Part shown: one piece after another, positions 1 through 8,594 of the stretch
Position numbering within the stretch: the first letter of the stretch is position 1
Layout: the number at the start of each line of letters is the position of its first letter
Source of the DNA: Meconema thalassinum
Taxonomy: Eukaryota > Arthropoda > Insecta > Orthoptera > Tettigoniidae
Length of the DNA: 64,000 bases
Direction of reading: 5' to 3'
Assembly: GCA_946902985.2 (NCBI GenBank)
Contig: OX336388.2
Location: forward strand, 1,212,944,609 to 1,213,008,608
Made by a program: the position numbers and the translations under genes
The notes under the pieces: generated by a model
The model's database searches: none
What the model was told of the DNA's origin: nothing
What the model saw: only the letters and a program-made list of their open reading frames with translations

Positions 1-292
1 TATTGTGATAGCTGCATTACTTTGTGTATTTGTAATTAAGGTGGGAAATTGCAAGGTGACGGCCGAGGCCTTAAGTTAGGAACCATCCCGGTATTTGCCT
101 TGAGTGGAAGTGGGAAACCACGGAAAACCACATCTAAGATTGTCGAGGTGGGAATCAAACCTTCCTCTTCTTAGTTATACCTCTAGAGACTGAATGTGCC
201 CCGTTTTTGCCCTCAGACCAGAATTAAATTTCTTGGCAGAGCAGGAAATGTAACCCGGGTCTCCGAGGCGATAGCCAAGAATGGGTGGGCTT
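1..292 (-). mobile_element. Dimeric tRNA-like SINE, copy cut by window start
   Basis: Carries the family body with the 'gtgggaaaccacggaaaacc' motif near 107-127. On the minus strand two tRNA-like B-box regions lie about 80 bases apart. It is the left member of a pair with 1185-1476. The 3' end is outside the window. Confidence 0.7.
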
Positions 293-458
293 CCATGTGT
301 TAATACGATTTTTGACATGCACGGGACATAGAATTCTAAAACAGCCTCCATTAGGGTGACTGCCGAAGTGAGTATTGAGTATATGCCTAAGCTCATTCCA
401 GTAGTTGGCGAAGTTATTCTATGTTCCCCTGCAAAATGTACTGCCATAAACTATAACA

Positions 459-808
459 GGTGATGGAAATAGCTTATTTAGAGCAGTTTTGTACTGTTTA
501 TATCAAAATGAAGAACGTCATTCTGCGCTGCGTTTTCAAGCTATTGCCAAACATTTCGCTGGCAGGAACAATTATAAGGAATTTATTGTAAGCGATCAGT
601 CTCATCGCATTCTCCTCACCAACCAACTTGAGTATGAGAGTCTCTGGACGGTCATGTTGAACTTCATTGTATAAGACAGTTGTTTAATGATTATTTGTTT
701 AGAGTACTGAATCTAACTACGCAGTTGATTTCGGCGATGGAAGTATTTTTTGCCATTTAATATTTAGCGGCTCCGATATTGCAGGTCACTATAGTGTTAT
801 CGAATAAT
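459..808 (+). pseudogene. OTU-like domain remnant, copy A (Helitron)
   Basis: From 459 the frame reads GDGNSLFRA, followed by a helical stretch with YQNEERHSALRF. This matches the N-terminal catalytic block of OTU domains, which normally reads DGNC. The nucleophile position is serine (codon AGC, 471-473). After a frame change, 784-804 reads GHYSVIE, matching the C-terminal catalytic-histidine block. Family knowledge: OTU domains are cysteine deubiquitinase-like hydrolases. With Ser at the nucleophile position and broken frames, activity is unlikely. The 61-codon open stretch at 489-674 is the only uninterrupted part. Confidence 0.7.
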
Positions 809-867
809 ACGAAGGCACATTTAAAATCAAATATAAATAGACCATTTCAGAAACAATTCCAGATGTT

Positions 868-1020
868 ATGCAGTACAGTGAAAGGTCTTTGACGATCAAA
901 TGTAAACATTGTTCTACATTGTATTTCTCTTGCGTAAAATCTACGCGCGGTTACTTTGGCCTTTACTGTTGTGATGGTAAAATTGATCTGCTGAAATATA
1001 AAATATTTGCCAAGCTGCAA
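868..1020 (+). pseudogene. Cys-rich finger remnant of Helitron protein, copy A
   Basis: The translation runs MQYSERSLTIKCKHCS, then LYCCDGKIDL. CKHC and CC are spaced like the Cys-rich finger N-terminal to the Rep domain in animal Helitron proteins (family pattern CPHCGA, then CCHNGK). The frame stays open to 1272, but only the part to about 1020 resembles the family. The remainder runs into the next SINE and is not credited as coding. Confidence 0.65.
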
Positions 1021-1184
1021 CAATGCAATGATATTAATTTTAAAGTCATTGAACTTATATCCAGTAGTTCAAACACATACATCAGCGTTAACATATTGGC
1101 GAACATAATTCATTTGATGGACTCAGACATCGTCGTCACTCAGCCCCGTCTATTTTGGTGTGCGAGTGTAAACTTTTCTCTGAT

Positions 1185-1476
1185 AACCTGTGTTAATGTG
1201 ATGGCTGTGTTGATGTGTGCATTTGTAATTAATGTGGGGAATGGGGAGTTAACGACCGAGGCTTTAAGTTAGGAACTATCCCGGTATTTGCCTGGAGTGG
1301 AAGTGGGAAACCACGGAAAACCAAATCCAAGATTGTTGAGATGGGAATCAAACTTTGCTCTTCTTAGTTTTGCCTCACGAGTGCGCCCCGTTCCAGTCCT
1401 CAGACCAGAATTAAATTTCTTGGCAGAGCGGGGATCGAACCTGGAATCCGGGGCAATAGCTCAGAATGTAGCCTTA
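1185..1476 (-). mobile_element. Dimeric tRNA-like SINE
   Basis: Full body with two tRNA-like B boxes on the minus strand: GGTTCGATCCC near 1430-1441 and GTTTGATTCCC near 1343-1355. They are joined by the family linker (AAGAAATTTAATTCTGGTCT on the minus strand). This is the in-unit copy of the tandem duplication. Confidence 0.75.
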
Positions 1477-1626
1477 AGAATGGGCTTCCCTGTGTTAATA
1501 CGATCTTTGACAAGCACTGAACATATAATTCTAAAACTCCCTCCATTACTGTGGCTGGCGAAGTGAGTCTATGCTCATTCCAGTAGTGGCGAAGTGATTC
1601 TATGCTCCCTTGCATAATTTACTGTC

Positions 1627-1982
1627 ATGGAAATACAAAGTATTGTACCTTCAACAGGTGATGGAAATTCATTATTTACAGCAATTTCATTCTGTTTATT
1701 TCAAAATGAAGATCGTCATCCTGAGTTGCGTTTGCAAGCAAATTGCGAAAATTGCAAGGATTTTATTATTGGCGAGCAATCTCATCCCATTCTCATCAGC
1801 AACCAACTTGAGAATGGAAGTATTCATTGTATATGTGAATATTATTGTTTATTGATTATTTGTTTAGAGTGCATAACAATGGGTCTAACCACGCAGTTGA
1901 TTTTGGCAATGGAAGTAAGTTATTATTTGCCATTTAATATTTGGCGGCTACGTTGATGCAGGCCACTATAGTGTTATATAAA
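1627..1982 (+). pseudogene. OTU-like domain remnant, copy B (Helitron)
   Basis: Starts MEIQSIVPSTGDGNSLFTA and continues with LFQNEDRHPELRL, so it is the better preserved OTU copy. The nucleophile position is again serine, here with codon TCA (1669-1671). The histidine block GHYSVI lies at 1961-1978 in another frame, followed by a stop. Open for 109 codons (1627-1956). Family knowledge predicts Cys at this site, so both copies lack the canonical nucleophile. Confidence 0.7.
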
Positions 1983-2086
1983 ATGACGTTAATTTGGGCA
2001 GAAATGCTGCTATAAATAAACCCATTTGACGAAATAGAACATTAGCCGCAAAAAAGTGGGAAATCGGAGAAAAATACGAAGCCACT

Positions 2087-2288
2087 TTTAAAATCCAATA
2101 TAAATATGGCATTTCAGAAACAATTCCAGATACTATGCCGTTACAGTTTAGGGTCCTTGACGAACAAATGTAAACATTGTTCTGCACTGTATTTCTCTTG
2201 CGAGAAATCTACACTTGGTTACTTTGACCTTTGCTGTTGTAATGGTAAAATTAATCTGAATAAATATAAAATATTTGACAGGCTTTAA
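2087..2288 (+). pseudogene. Cys-rich finger remnant of Helitron protein, copy B
   Basis: Second copy of the finger: CKHCSALYFSC, then CCNGKINLNKYKIF, open from 2106 to 2288. It aligns residue by residue with copy A and then stops at TAA. The Rep nuclease region expected next is absent. Confidence 0.65.
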
Positions 2289-2344
2289 CAATTATTTTTC
2301 ACTGGAGATGATATCTCAAGGAATTCCAGAGGGACTAATCGGCA

Positions 2345-2570
2345 GTAAAATGCTATGTCCTTCGTTTCATGGAGCAGCGGTCAAGCTGTATGCCTCTCAC
2401 CAAGTCGGATCGGGTTCGATTCCCGGTCAATGCATGTGAGATTTTTGATGTTAAAGGCCATGTCCTGTGGTCCGGATTCCACGTTAAACGGAGGTCCCGT
2501 GGCTTATGATCGCGAGATTAACGGTCACGTTAAACTGCAAGCTTCCTTCCATCCTTCGTTTCATTTGGTG
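2345..2570 (+). mobile_element. tRNA-derived SINE in Helitron remnant
   Basis: Contains a strong B box, GGTTCGATTCCCGG (2412-2425). An A-box-like segment lies about 40 bases upstream (GGAGCAGCGGTCAAG). A unique body follows, with 'ggaggtcccgtggctta' and 'cgcgagattaacggtcacg'. The same body recurs on the minus strand near 14050, 14395 and 60745, which defines a family. It lies between the Helitron finger and the helicase remnant. Confidence 0.7.
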
Positions 2571-2639
2571 CCAATGTTACTGTGCCACACGCACACGGTC
2601 CACATTGTTTTAAAATGTATGGAATTGCACATCATCGCA

Positions 2640-3122
2640 TTTCTTCGTTATATTCCAAAAATATAAGCGATGGTTTGCGGCCAGTTGTATTAGACTCATC
2701 AGAGTTCTTGAATTCCTTGGAACTAAACGACTGGCCGCCACATACTCCAAACGCTTGGCCCGTTATGCTGCTTAGAAATCTGAACGGTTCCCAAGGACTC
2801 CTAAATGCAACCATATTGCATGGATTTGGAAATAATAGGTGCAGTTAAAATTAGGCAGAGATGTCTAATCCTTCGACTTGATTTAACACCATCCGATAAA
2901 ACATTATCATTTTCTTTTAAGAGGCAATATTTTCCAATTCATTTGGCATACTTTATCACAATCAATAAAGCTCAAGGGGAAACTCTGGAACGTATAGGCC
3001 TCAATTTGCCCCAACAATTTTTCAGTCATGGCCAGCAGTATTTTGCAATGTTGAGAGTGCAATCTTTTGACGCCCTCATAGTTTCAATAGAGTCAAAAAA
3101 TAATCGTACAAAGAATGTACAG
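2640..3122 (+). pseudogene. Helitron helicase C-terminal remnant
   Basis: Frame 2 carries SEFLNSLELNDWPPH and PVMLLRNLNGSQGLLNAT, the conserved block ahead of the last helicase motifs in animal Helitrons. A frameshift near 2805-2820 moves to frame 3, which reads LTPSDKT, then YFPIHLAYFITINKAQGETL, then FSHGQQYFAMLRVQSFD. The first resembles the motif usually written TINKSQGQT. The last is motif VI, usually ALSRVRS, here decayed to AMLRVQS. The enzyme would unwind DNA during rolling-circle transposition. This copy is dead: one frameshift, an altered arginine-finger motif, and missing motifs I-III. Confidence 0.85.
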
Positions 3123-3124
3123 TA

Positions 3125-3194
3125 GGCCTATATAAGAAAATTCTTCAGTAAATATTTTTCTATTGACCGTCATGTTTTGACGGGTTTCAACTAG
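3125..3194 (+). other. Helitron 3' terminus: hairpin and CTAG
   Basis: Directly after the helicase remnant, CCGTCA (3167-3172) and TGACGG (3178-3183) form a perfect 6-bp stem with a 5-base loop. CTAG follows at 3191-3194, with T at 3195. This is the expected Helitron 3' end (hairpin, CTRR, insertion before T), and its position relative to the helicase frame supports the assignment. Confidence 0.75.
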
Positions 3195-3195
3195 T

Positions 3196-3390
3196 TATTA
3201 TTATTATCACTATAGCTACCTTGGTGGTTCAGTAGCAGATTCGAGGCCACACGTTGATTCCTGTCCGAGGTAGTCAGAATTCTGAAGGGCTGTAAAATAC
3301 CTACGGCACTCTGAGTCGAACGATGTTGAGACCCAAAAGATCTCTCGTATCACTTTTGGTGATTACAAGACAAAATTAATTAAAACTCAA
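3196..3390 (+). mobile_element. Possible tRNA-derived SINE
   Basis: Reads 'ggtggttcagtagcag' then 'cacgttgattcctgtccgag', resembling degenerate A and B boxes, followed by an A-rich end near 3370-3390. No second copy was found in the window, so the call rests on the promoter-like pattern only. Confidence 0.35.
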
Positions 3391-4132
3391 CCACAGATTG
3401 TCCAATAGAGTTCTGATTTTCACTACCAGATGGCAGTGTTAAACAAAACGTCGAAATTGGGGAGTAGATCCCCTCAATGGCTTCAGCTCAAGAGAACACA
3501 ATTTATTATTAGTAGTAGTATTATTACTATCAATATTATAAGTGTAAAGAGAAGACATGATATGTATATGTATGTATATTATACACCAAGCCAGCCTGAT
3601 AACACTCACAGTACACCCCTGGTTTGGTGTCAGATAGGCTATAAATAGTCTTCAGCCCACATCAAAGAGGAAACACTGAACAGATTCGGAGTTTGATTAA
3701 ACGTCCGTCATTCCCCTTGACCTTCAGCTATGTCAACTGAGACACAGTTCAAAAATACTGGATTTCAAGTGTGATGTATTACCCCTCAACGCCTTTTGTC
3801 TTGTTAACCCCTTTAGACATGACTGAACAAGAATTCATTAGGCAATTTTGCACATGTGACTCACTGCCGCATTCTATTCCTTGCCAAGTACCTCTTATGT
3901 CCCTAAGAGGACTTGATTACAAGCAATAAAGCACAACTCTGCTTTAAATATCAATAACTGAGTGCATGCACACTGTATGTCCACTGCCGGTCTGATTTAT
4001 ATTAAATAACACTTGCAGAGGCTCATGTAACCGATCCTCGTATGGTAACCGCCACGTCGCGCTCCTGTCTGGGCGGTGCTTCCTAACTTAACTTTTACTG
4101 TCTACCTGTCGTGACCCACTTTCTTCTCAGTC
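3391..4132. other. Unassigned stretch
   Basis: AT-rich DNA with no supported coding frame. Only short open stretches without recognisable motifs are present, and no copy elsewhere in the window was noticed. Confidence 0.5.
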
Positions 4133-4134
4133 TA

Positions 4135-5602
4135 CACACATCAAAAAAAGTTTTGCATCACCTCGGTTCCAAGAGTTCCGGAACCTTTAAATACAAAGGG
4201 AATAGAGATCAACACAAACAACATTTCAGCTCGTTTTATTGCTCATGAGACCCACACATTGCATGTTGTACCATCATACAGCTAGACTTCCAGCATTTGT
4301 GGTCCAGATTGCAGTACACACCACTACCTCTAATACCCAGTAGCACGTCCTCTTGCATTGATGCATGCCTGTATTCGTCGTGGCATACTATCCACAAGTT
4401 CATCAAGACACTGTTGGTCCAAATTGTCCCACTCCTCAACGACAATTCGGCGTAAATCTCTCAGAGTGGTTGGTGGGTCAAGACGTCCATAAACAGCCCT
4501 TTTCAACATATCCCAGGCATGTTCGATAGGGTTCATGTCTGGCGAACATGCTGGCCACTGTAGTCGAGCGATGTCGTTATCTTGAAGGAACGCATTCACA
4601 AGATGTGGTGCACGATGAGGTCGAGAATTGTCGTCCATGAAGACAAATGCCTCTCCAATATTCTGCCGATATGGGTGCACTATGGGTCGGAGGATGTCAT
4701 TCAGGTATCGTAAAGCCGTTTCGGAGCCTTCCATGACCACCAGTGGCGTACGTCGGCCCCACATAATGCCACCCCAAAACATCAGGCAACCACCACCTTG
4801 CTGCACTCGCTGGACAGTGTGTCTAAGACGTTCAGCCTGACCAGGGTGCCTCCAAACACGTCTCCGACGATTGTCTGGTTGAAGGCATATGCGACACTCA
4901 TCGGTGAAGAGAACGTGATGCCAATTCTGTGGGGTCCATTCAGCATGTTGTTGGACCCATCTGTACCGCGCTGCATGGTGTCGGGGTTGCAAAGCTGGAC
5001 CTCGCCATGGACGTCGGGAGTGAAGTTGCGCATCATGCAGCCTATTGCGCACAGTTTGAGTTGAAACACGACGTCCTGTGGCTGAACGAAACGCATTATT
5101 CAACATGGTGGCATTGCTGTCAGGGTTCCTCCGAGCGGCAATCCGTAAGTAGCGGTCATCCACTACAGTAGTAGCCCTTGGGTGGCCTGAGCGAGGCCTG
5201 TCATCGACAGTTCCTGTATCTCTGTACCTCCTCCATGTCCGAACAACATCGCTTTGGTTCACTCTGAGACGCCTGGAAACTTCCCTTGTTGAGAGCCCTT
5301 CTTGACACAAAGTAACAATGCGGACGCGATCGAACTGCGGTATTGACCTTCTAGGCATGGTAGAACTACAGACAACATGAGCAGCGTACCTTCGTCCTGG
5401 TGGAATGACTGGAAATGATCGGCTGTCGTACCCCCTCCGTCTAATAGGCCCTGCTCATGCATGGTTGTTTACATCTTTGAGCAGTTTTAGTGACATCTAT
5501 GAACAGTCAAAGGGACTGTATCTTGGATACAATATACACAGTCAACGTCTATATGCCGGAGATCTGGGAACCGAGGTGATGCAAAACTTTTTTTGATGTG
5601 TG
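4135..5602 (-). mobile_element. Tc1-like transposon, copy 1
   Basis: Bounded by perfect 36-bp inverted repeats (4135-4170 and 5567-5602) that begin CACACATCAAAAAAAG. TA is duplicated at 4133-4134 and 5603-5604. Length is 1,468 bp. The single transposase gene reads on the minus strand, with a polyadenylation signal (TTTATT on the plus strand, 4235-4240) before the 3' repeat. It is the most divergent of three copies in the window, but still intact. Confidence 0.95.
4330..5358 (-). CDS. Tc1-like transposase, copy 1 (342 aa)
   Basis: A cut-and-paste transposase of the IS630/Tc1/mariner superfamily. It would act in the nucleus on its own inverted repeats and insert at TA. The N-terminal helix-turn-helix region (residues about 10-60) contains STREVSRRLRVNQSDVVRTW. 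The GRPR hook motif found in the sister copies is GHPR here. The catalytic residues are D153 (FTDECR), D243 (MDDNSRPH) and E279 (NPIEH). A 3-base insertion adds a proline after PHRA, giving 35 rather than 34 residues between the second Asp and the Glu. There are about five further substitutions against copies 2 and 3. The start is the ATG of MPRRSIPQF shared by all copies. The frame is complete, but the altered spacing and hook may impair function. Confidence 0.95.
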   Translation of the reverse strand: MPRRSIPQFDRVRIVTLCQEGLSTREVSRRLRVNQSDVVRTWRRYRDTGTVDDRPRSGHPRATTVVDDRYLRIAARRNPDSNATMLNNAFRSATGRRVSTQTVRNRLHDAQLHSRRPWRGPALQPRHHAARYRWVQQHAEWTPQNWHHVLFTDECRICLQPDNRRRRVWRHPGQAERLRHTVQRVQQGGGCLMFWGGIMWGRRTPLVVMEGSETALRYLNDILRPIVHPYRQNIGEAFVFMDDNSRPHRAPHLVNAFLQDNDIARLQWPACSPDMNPIEHAWDMLKRAVYGRLDPPTTLRDLRRIVVEEWDNLDQQCLDELVDSMPRRIQACINARGRATGY

Positions 5603-5647
5603 TATCTATCCTCATTCATTGAGAGTTGAAGACATTTTTTTAAATTC

Positions 5648-5648
<1 letters not shown>

Positions 5649-5684
<36 letters not shown>
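5649..5684. repeat. (ATA)n microsatellite
   Basis: About twelve ATA units ending exactly where the next Helitron-like end (CTAG) begins. Confidence 0.95.
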
Positions 5685-5685
<1 letters not shown>

Positions 5686-5998
5686 TAGCGGACCCGTGCG
5701 AGAACTCTCGCATAATGGGTTGTGGGCGCCCCATGTGTACAGACTACCCGCACGGCTTTAGTGCTATGCGGGCGATAAGCGATACAGTTCTGGTTCGGGC
5801 TACCATCTTGTTTATTTGTTTAAAACCACTCTATAATCAAATAAATATATTACCGTTGACTTTTCAAAAAATACAAGATTTTTTCTGTACTATTGAGACA
5901 ATTTGGAAGATTTTGGTACAAACCACACCTTCTAACTCCCTCTGGTTTAAGAGATTGAGTTTTGTGAAACATACACCTTAGCGAATTATATAACAAGA
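5685..5998 (-). mobile_element. Short non-autonomous Helitron, stem-GCGAG family, copy 1
   Basis: Read on the minus strand it begins TCTTGTTATATAATTC preceded by A (5999). It ends with a GCGAG/CTCGC hairpin (5698-5711) followed by CTAG (5685-5688) and T. Length is 314 bp, with no coding. The body is closely repeated at 14965-15257. Ends and insertion context fit the Helitron rule (A/T target, no duplication). Confidence 0.7.
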
Positions 5999-6403
5999 TC
6001 CTGTGTCATCAGCTACTGTGGTGTAGATACTTGAGCCACTGGGGCTATCTACTCTCCAATTTTGATACAGGGTATCATATAAGCTTTCATCCTGAAGCTG
6101 TAGCTTTTCAGCATTTTATCAAGGAGAATGTACTGGTCGAGTCCAAGCTCTGTTAACCTGAGAGGAATGTTGATCGTGGACAATGAGGAGAGATGTAAGG
6201 AGTTCCCGGTCCGTGAGTCATAACAGAACCAAATACATTGGTCGGTCACTCACTCACTCATTCGCAGCACTACAGTGGTTTCGGAAACGGCCCTATGTTA
6301 GCAGTATTGGAATAGACAGGAATTCCAGATAACACGACGGGCTGTTAACAGTCCCTTCTCTTCCTGCCTCCCGCGTTACCTCATATCGCAATTTATAGAG
6401 CTT
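5999..6403. other. Unassigned stretch
   Basis: No supported gene or repeat copy was recognised. It separates the short Helitron from the foldback element. Confidence 0.5.
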
Positions 6404-6853
6404 ACAAGGGAAGTATCAAGTAAGACAGGTTGAAACCTATCTTGAAATTTTGTGGACGCAATCGTTGTACTATAAGAGGACAACGTGCGGAAAATCAGCT
6501 GCCAGATTGAACTGCAAGGCTCCGAAATCATGTGGCGAATGTCTCATATAAATCAATGGGAAGTAGCGAGTACCGTACATGTTGGAAGGGACAGCCCTGA
6601 CGGCCCAGTCACTCAATGCTGGTGGGAAGCAGCCTGCATATACGCCCCGCCACGCGACAACTCAAAATGCCGCAGGGATGTCCAGCTGCGCCAGCCATCA
6701 TGCCTGCCTACCAGGATGTCTGGTATGATTTCGGAGCCTTGCAGTTCAATCTGGCGACTGATTTTCCACACGTTGTCCTCTTATAGTACAACCATTGCGT
6801 TCACAATGTTTCAAGATAGGTTTCGACCTGTCTTATCTGATACTTCCCTTGTT
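6404..6853. mobile_element. Foldback (long inverted repeat) element
   Basis: About 127 bp at 6404-6530 reappear inverted at 6726-6853 with a few mismatches, around a 195-bp centre. The outer end is ACAAGGGAAGTATC. There is no transposase frame. Strong self-complementarity suggests a foldback or MITE-type element. A clear target duplication was not found, so the exact termini are uncertain. Confidence 0.8.
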
Positions 6854-6904
6854 GGACCCGACCAGTAAGTTCACGTGACTCACTTATTCACTTCAGTGCT
6901 ATAC

Positions 6905-7190
6905 TATATTGTAAGTCAAATGCATTAATTTGTATTTGTAATTAAGGTGATGGTTAGGAAGGAAGTGGCCATGGCCTTACGTTACGAACCATCCAGGCAA
7001 TCACCTGGAGTACAAGTTAGAAACCACGGAAAACCACTTCCAGGATGGCTGAGGTAGGAATCGATCCCACCTCTTCTCAGTTTTGCCTCATGAGGCTGAG
7101 TGGAGCCCGTTCTATCCCTCAGACTAGAATTAAGTTTCATGCCAGAACCGGGAATCAACCCCAGATCTCCGAGGTGACAACCAAGAATGC
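6905..7190 (-). mobile_element. Dimeric tRNA-like SINE
   Basis: Family body with the 'gaaaccacggaaaaccac' motif near 7020-7037. On the minus strand two B-box regions lie near 7145-7160 (GGTTGATTCCC) and 7055-7070 (GGGATCGATTCC). Confidence 0.75.
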
Positions 7191-7249
7191 TAGTGGTCAG
7201 ATACCGTTAATCCTGGTCTGTTTGAAGAAATCGTCCTGGTATTTGTCAA

Positions 7250-7445
7250 GAGTTGATAATGGCGTAGTCGGTAGCATGCTGAGCTGCTATGCCCAAGATG
7301 GTGGGTTCAAACCCAGCCGAAGTCGTCGGATTTCCTAAGAGCGTTTAAAATCATCCAGTATGCCTTCCTTCGGAGGGGAGGTAAAGCCGGTGGGCCCATG
7401 ACATAGATTTATGGCATGTAAAAGAACCTACCACTGCAATTGGTT
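7250..7445 (+). mobile_element. tRNA-derived SINE, 'gtcggatttc' family
   Basis: A tRNA-like head reads 'ggcgtagtcggtagcatgc' then the B box GGTTCAAACCC (7303-7313). The body follows with 'cggatttcctaagagcg' and 'ccttcggaggggaggtaaag'. Related copies lie at 10005-10220 (+), 23610-23715 (+, head only) and 59450-59720 (-). Confidence 0.75.
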
Positions 7446-8040
7446 GTGTGTAGACAAATTTGTAGGTTATATTTGGCTGGTTAGGAAACGCTCTATCAAG
7501 TTCCAACGTTCGTCGCTAGTGTTAGTGATAGTAGCTACTGGTAGGCAAAGTTGGAACTACTTGAAATTGAACTAGCTGGGAGCCCTCGGGTGTTCAATTA
7601 AAAATGCCCAGCTTATGGCCATTACCTGCGATTCATATAATATCATAATGGGCAAGCACGAAATATTGATGGACATAAGGGTTCGAACCCACTCGTCTTC
7701 CCAGTTTCCAGATACAGTAGCCAGATGCTAAGACCTTGCACCTTGGGACGCCTAGCAATACTCTAGCCAGTATTCAGAATGGAGACGTTCTTGACGATTT
7801 AGAAGTACCCCTCTGATTGCGCTCACACACAGCAGGGGACCACGTTAAATATGTCAATACGGGGGAGGGGGATGAGTCAGCCCACGCGCCATACCAGCAG
7901 TCGGCACTGACTGTAATTGATAAAAGGATCAACCCCCATGTGGTCCACTAGCATGCCGCTCACAAGCATGTAAGAATGAAAATCATCCACCCACGCTGCA
8001 AAAAAAAAACACTGCAATCTAATATCTTATTCCTTTAGAA
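7446..8040. other. Unassigned stretch with an isolated B-box-like site
   Basis: No gene. GGGTTCGAACCC at about 7679-7690 is a palindromic B-box-like site and may mark another decayed tRNA-derived repeat. Nothing else was recognised. Confidence 0.4.
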
Positions 8041-8068
8041 TCACGAAATACTAAGGTTAAAAAATGAC

Positions 8069-8362
8069 TGTATATTGGCTTTCACGGAAAGTGAATTAAA
8101 AGTCAGCAATTTTTCTACGGTTTGTGCCGAGTCTTGTGTGGGGTTTCGCCAAGGACACCAAGCAGGCTCATCAGCGGGCTCTTGGTATCCGTGCCCGGAC
8201 CTCACATGAGTAGCGAACTGCACGCTACCCCCCTTTTATGAAGCGAACCTGCGCCTCTTTACTGCGAGAGCTAAAACCTCAAGCAGCCTTTGCCTCCCTA
8301 TGAAGGCTTTCAAAAAGATGGTATATTGGCTTTCACGGCCAGTGAATTCAAACTCTGCAATT
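8069..8362 (-). mobile_element. Palindromic repeat family, copy 1 (partial)
   Basis: The segment around 8118-8275 is the reverse-orientation relative of 10741-10990, including the 'gcagtaaagaggcgcaggttcgc' centre read on the minus strand. It is bracketed by a ~45-bp direct repeat ('gtatattggctttcacgg') at 8073-8117 and 8322-8362. The outer part also matches sequence beyond the right arm of copy 2, so the element is larger than the palindrome. Confidence 0.6.
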
Positions 8363-8594
8363 AGGTAGATTTCATTAGAAAGCTAACTATTGCAATGGGT
8401 ACCGTACCATGTTTCGACTTCCGGAAAATCTCGACATATCTTCGCATTTCACATCCCCCAGACCCCCAAAAACCCGTTAGTTCAAAAGTTTATATATAAT
8501 TTATGTATATATATATCACTTTCTTGTGGACACGATAAAATTGGCACACATGTAGATAATACTATTTCAGTTTAATTTCCAGGAGGCCATATAT
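8363..8594. other. Unassigned AT-rich stretch
   Basis: No supported feature. May be the 5' part of the minisatellite-bearing element that follows. Confidence 0.35.

Larger units (their letters stand above)
1..2288 (+). repeat. Tandem duplication of a ~1.2-kb Helitron and SINE unit
   Basis: Positions 1-about 1190 and about 1191-2288 repeat the same order: SINE, OTU segment, GHYSVI segment, Cys-rich finger. The second unit has about 75 extra bases near 1990-2065. The SINE is present in both units at the same relative place, so it inserted before the duplication. The copies differ at many sites by eye, so the duplication is not recent. Confidence 0.75.
1..3194 (+). mobile_element. Decayed autonomous Helitron, 3' portion
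   Basis: Helitrons are rolling-circle DNA transposons whose large protein joins a Rep nuclease to a Pif1-like helicase, and some animal versions add an OTU cysteine-protease-like domain. In order, this stretch shows an OTU-like segment, a Cys-rich finger (both duplicated), and the C-terminal third of the helicase. A hairpin and CTAG-T then close the element. The Rep region and most of the helicase are missing, and a tRNA-derived SINE (2345-2570) sits in the gap. Coding pieces lie in several frames, so no intact protein is possible. The 5' end lies outside the window. Domain assignment is by recognition of motifs, not by a search. Confidence 0.75.

Noticed and set aside
868..1272. Full 134-codon frame as one gene
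   Set aside because: Only the first ~50 codons resemble the Helitron finger. The rest reads into SINE sequence and is absent from the sister unit.
4628..5171. Several 70-104-codon frames antisense to or out of phase with the Tc1 transposases (also at 20297-20840 and 30182-30725)
   Set aside because: Repeat in all three copies only because the transposase is conserved; they contain no independent motif.
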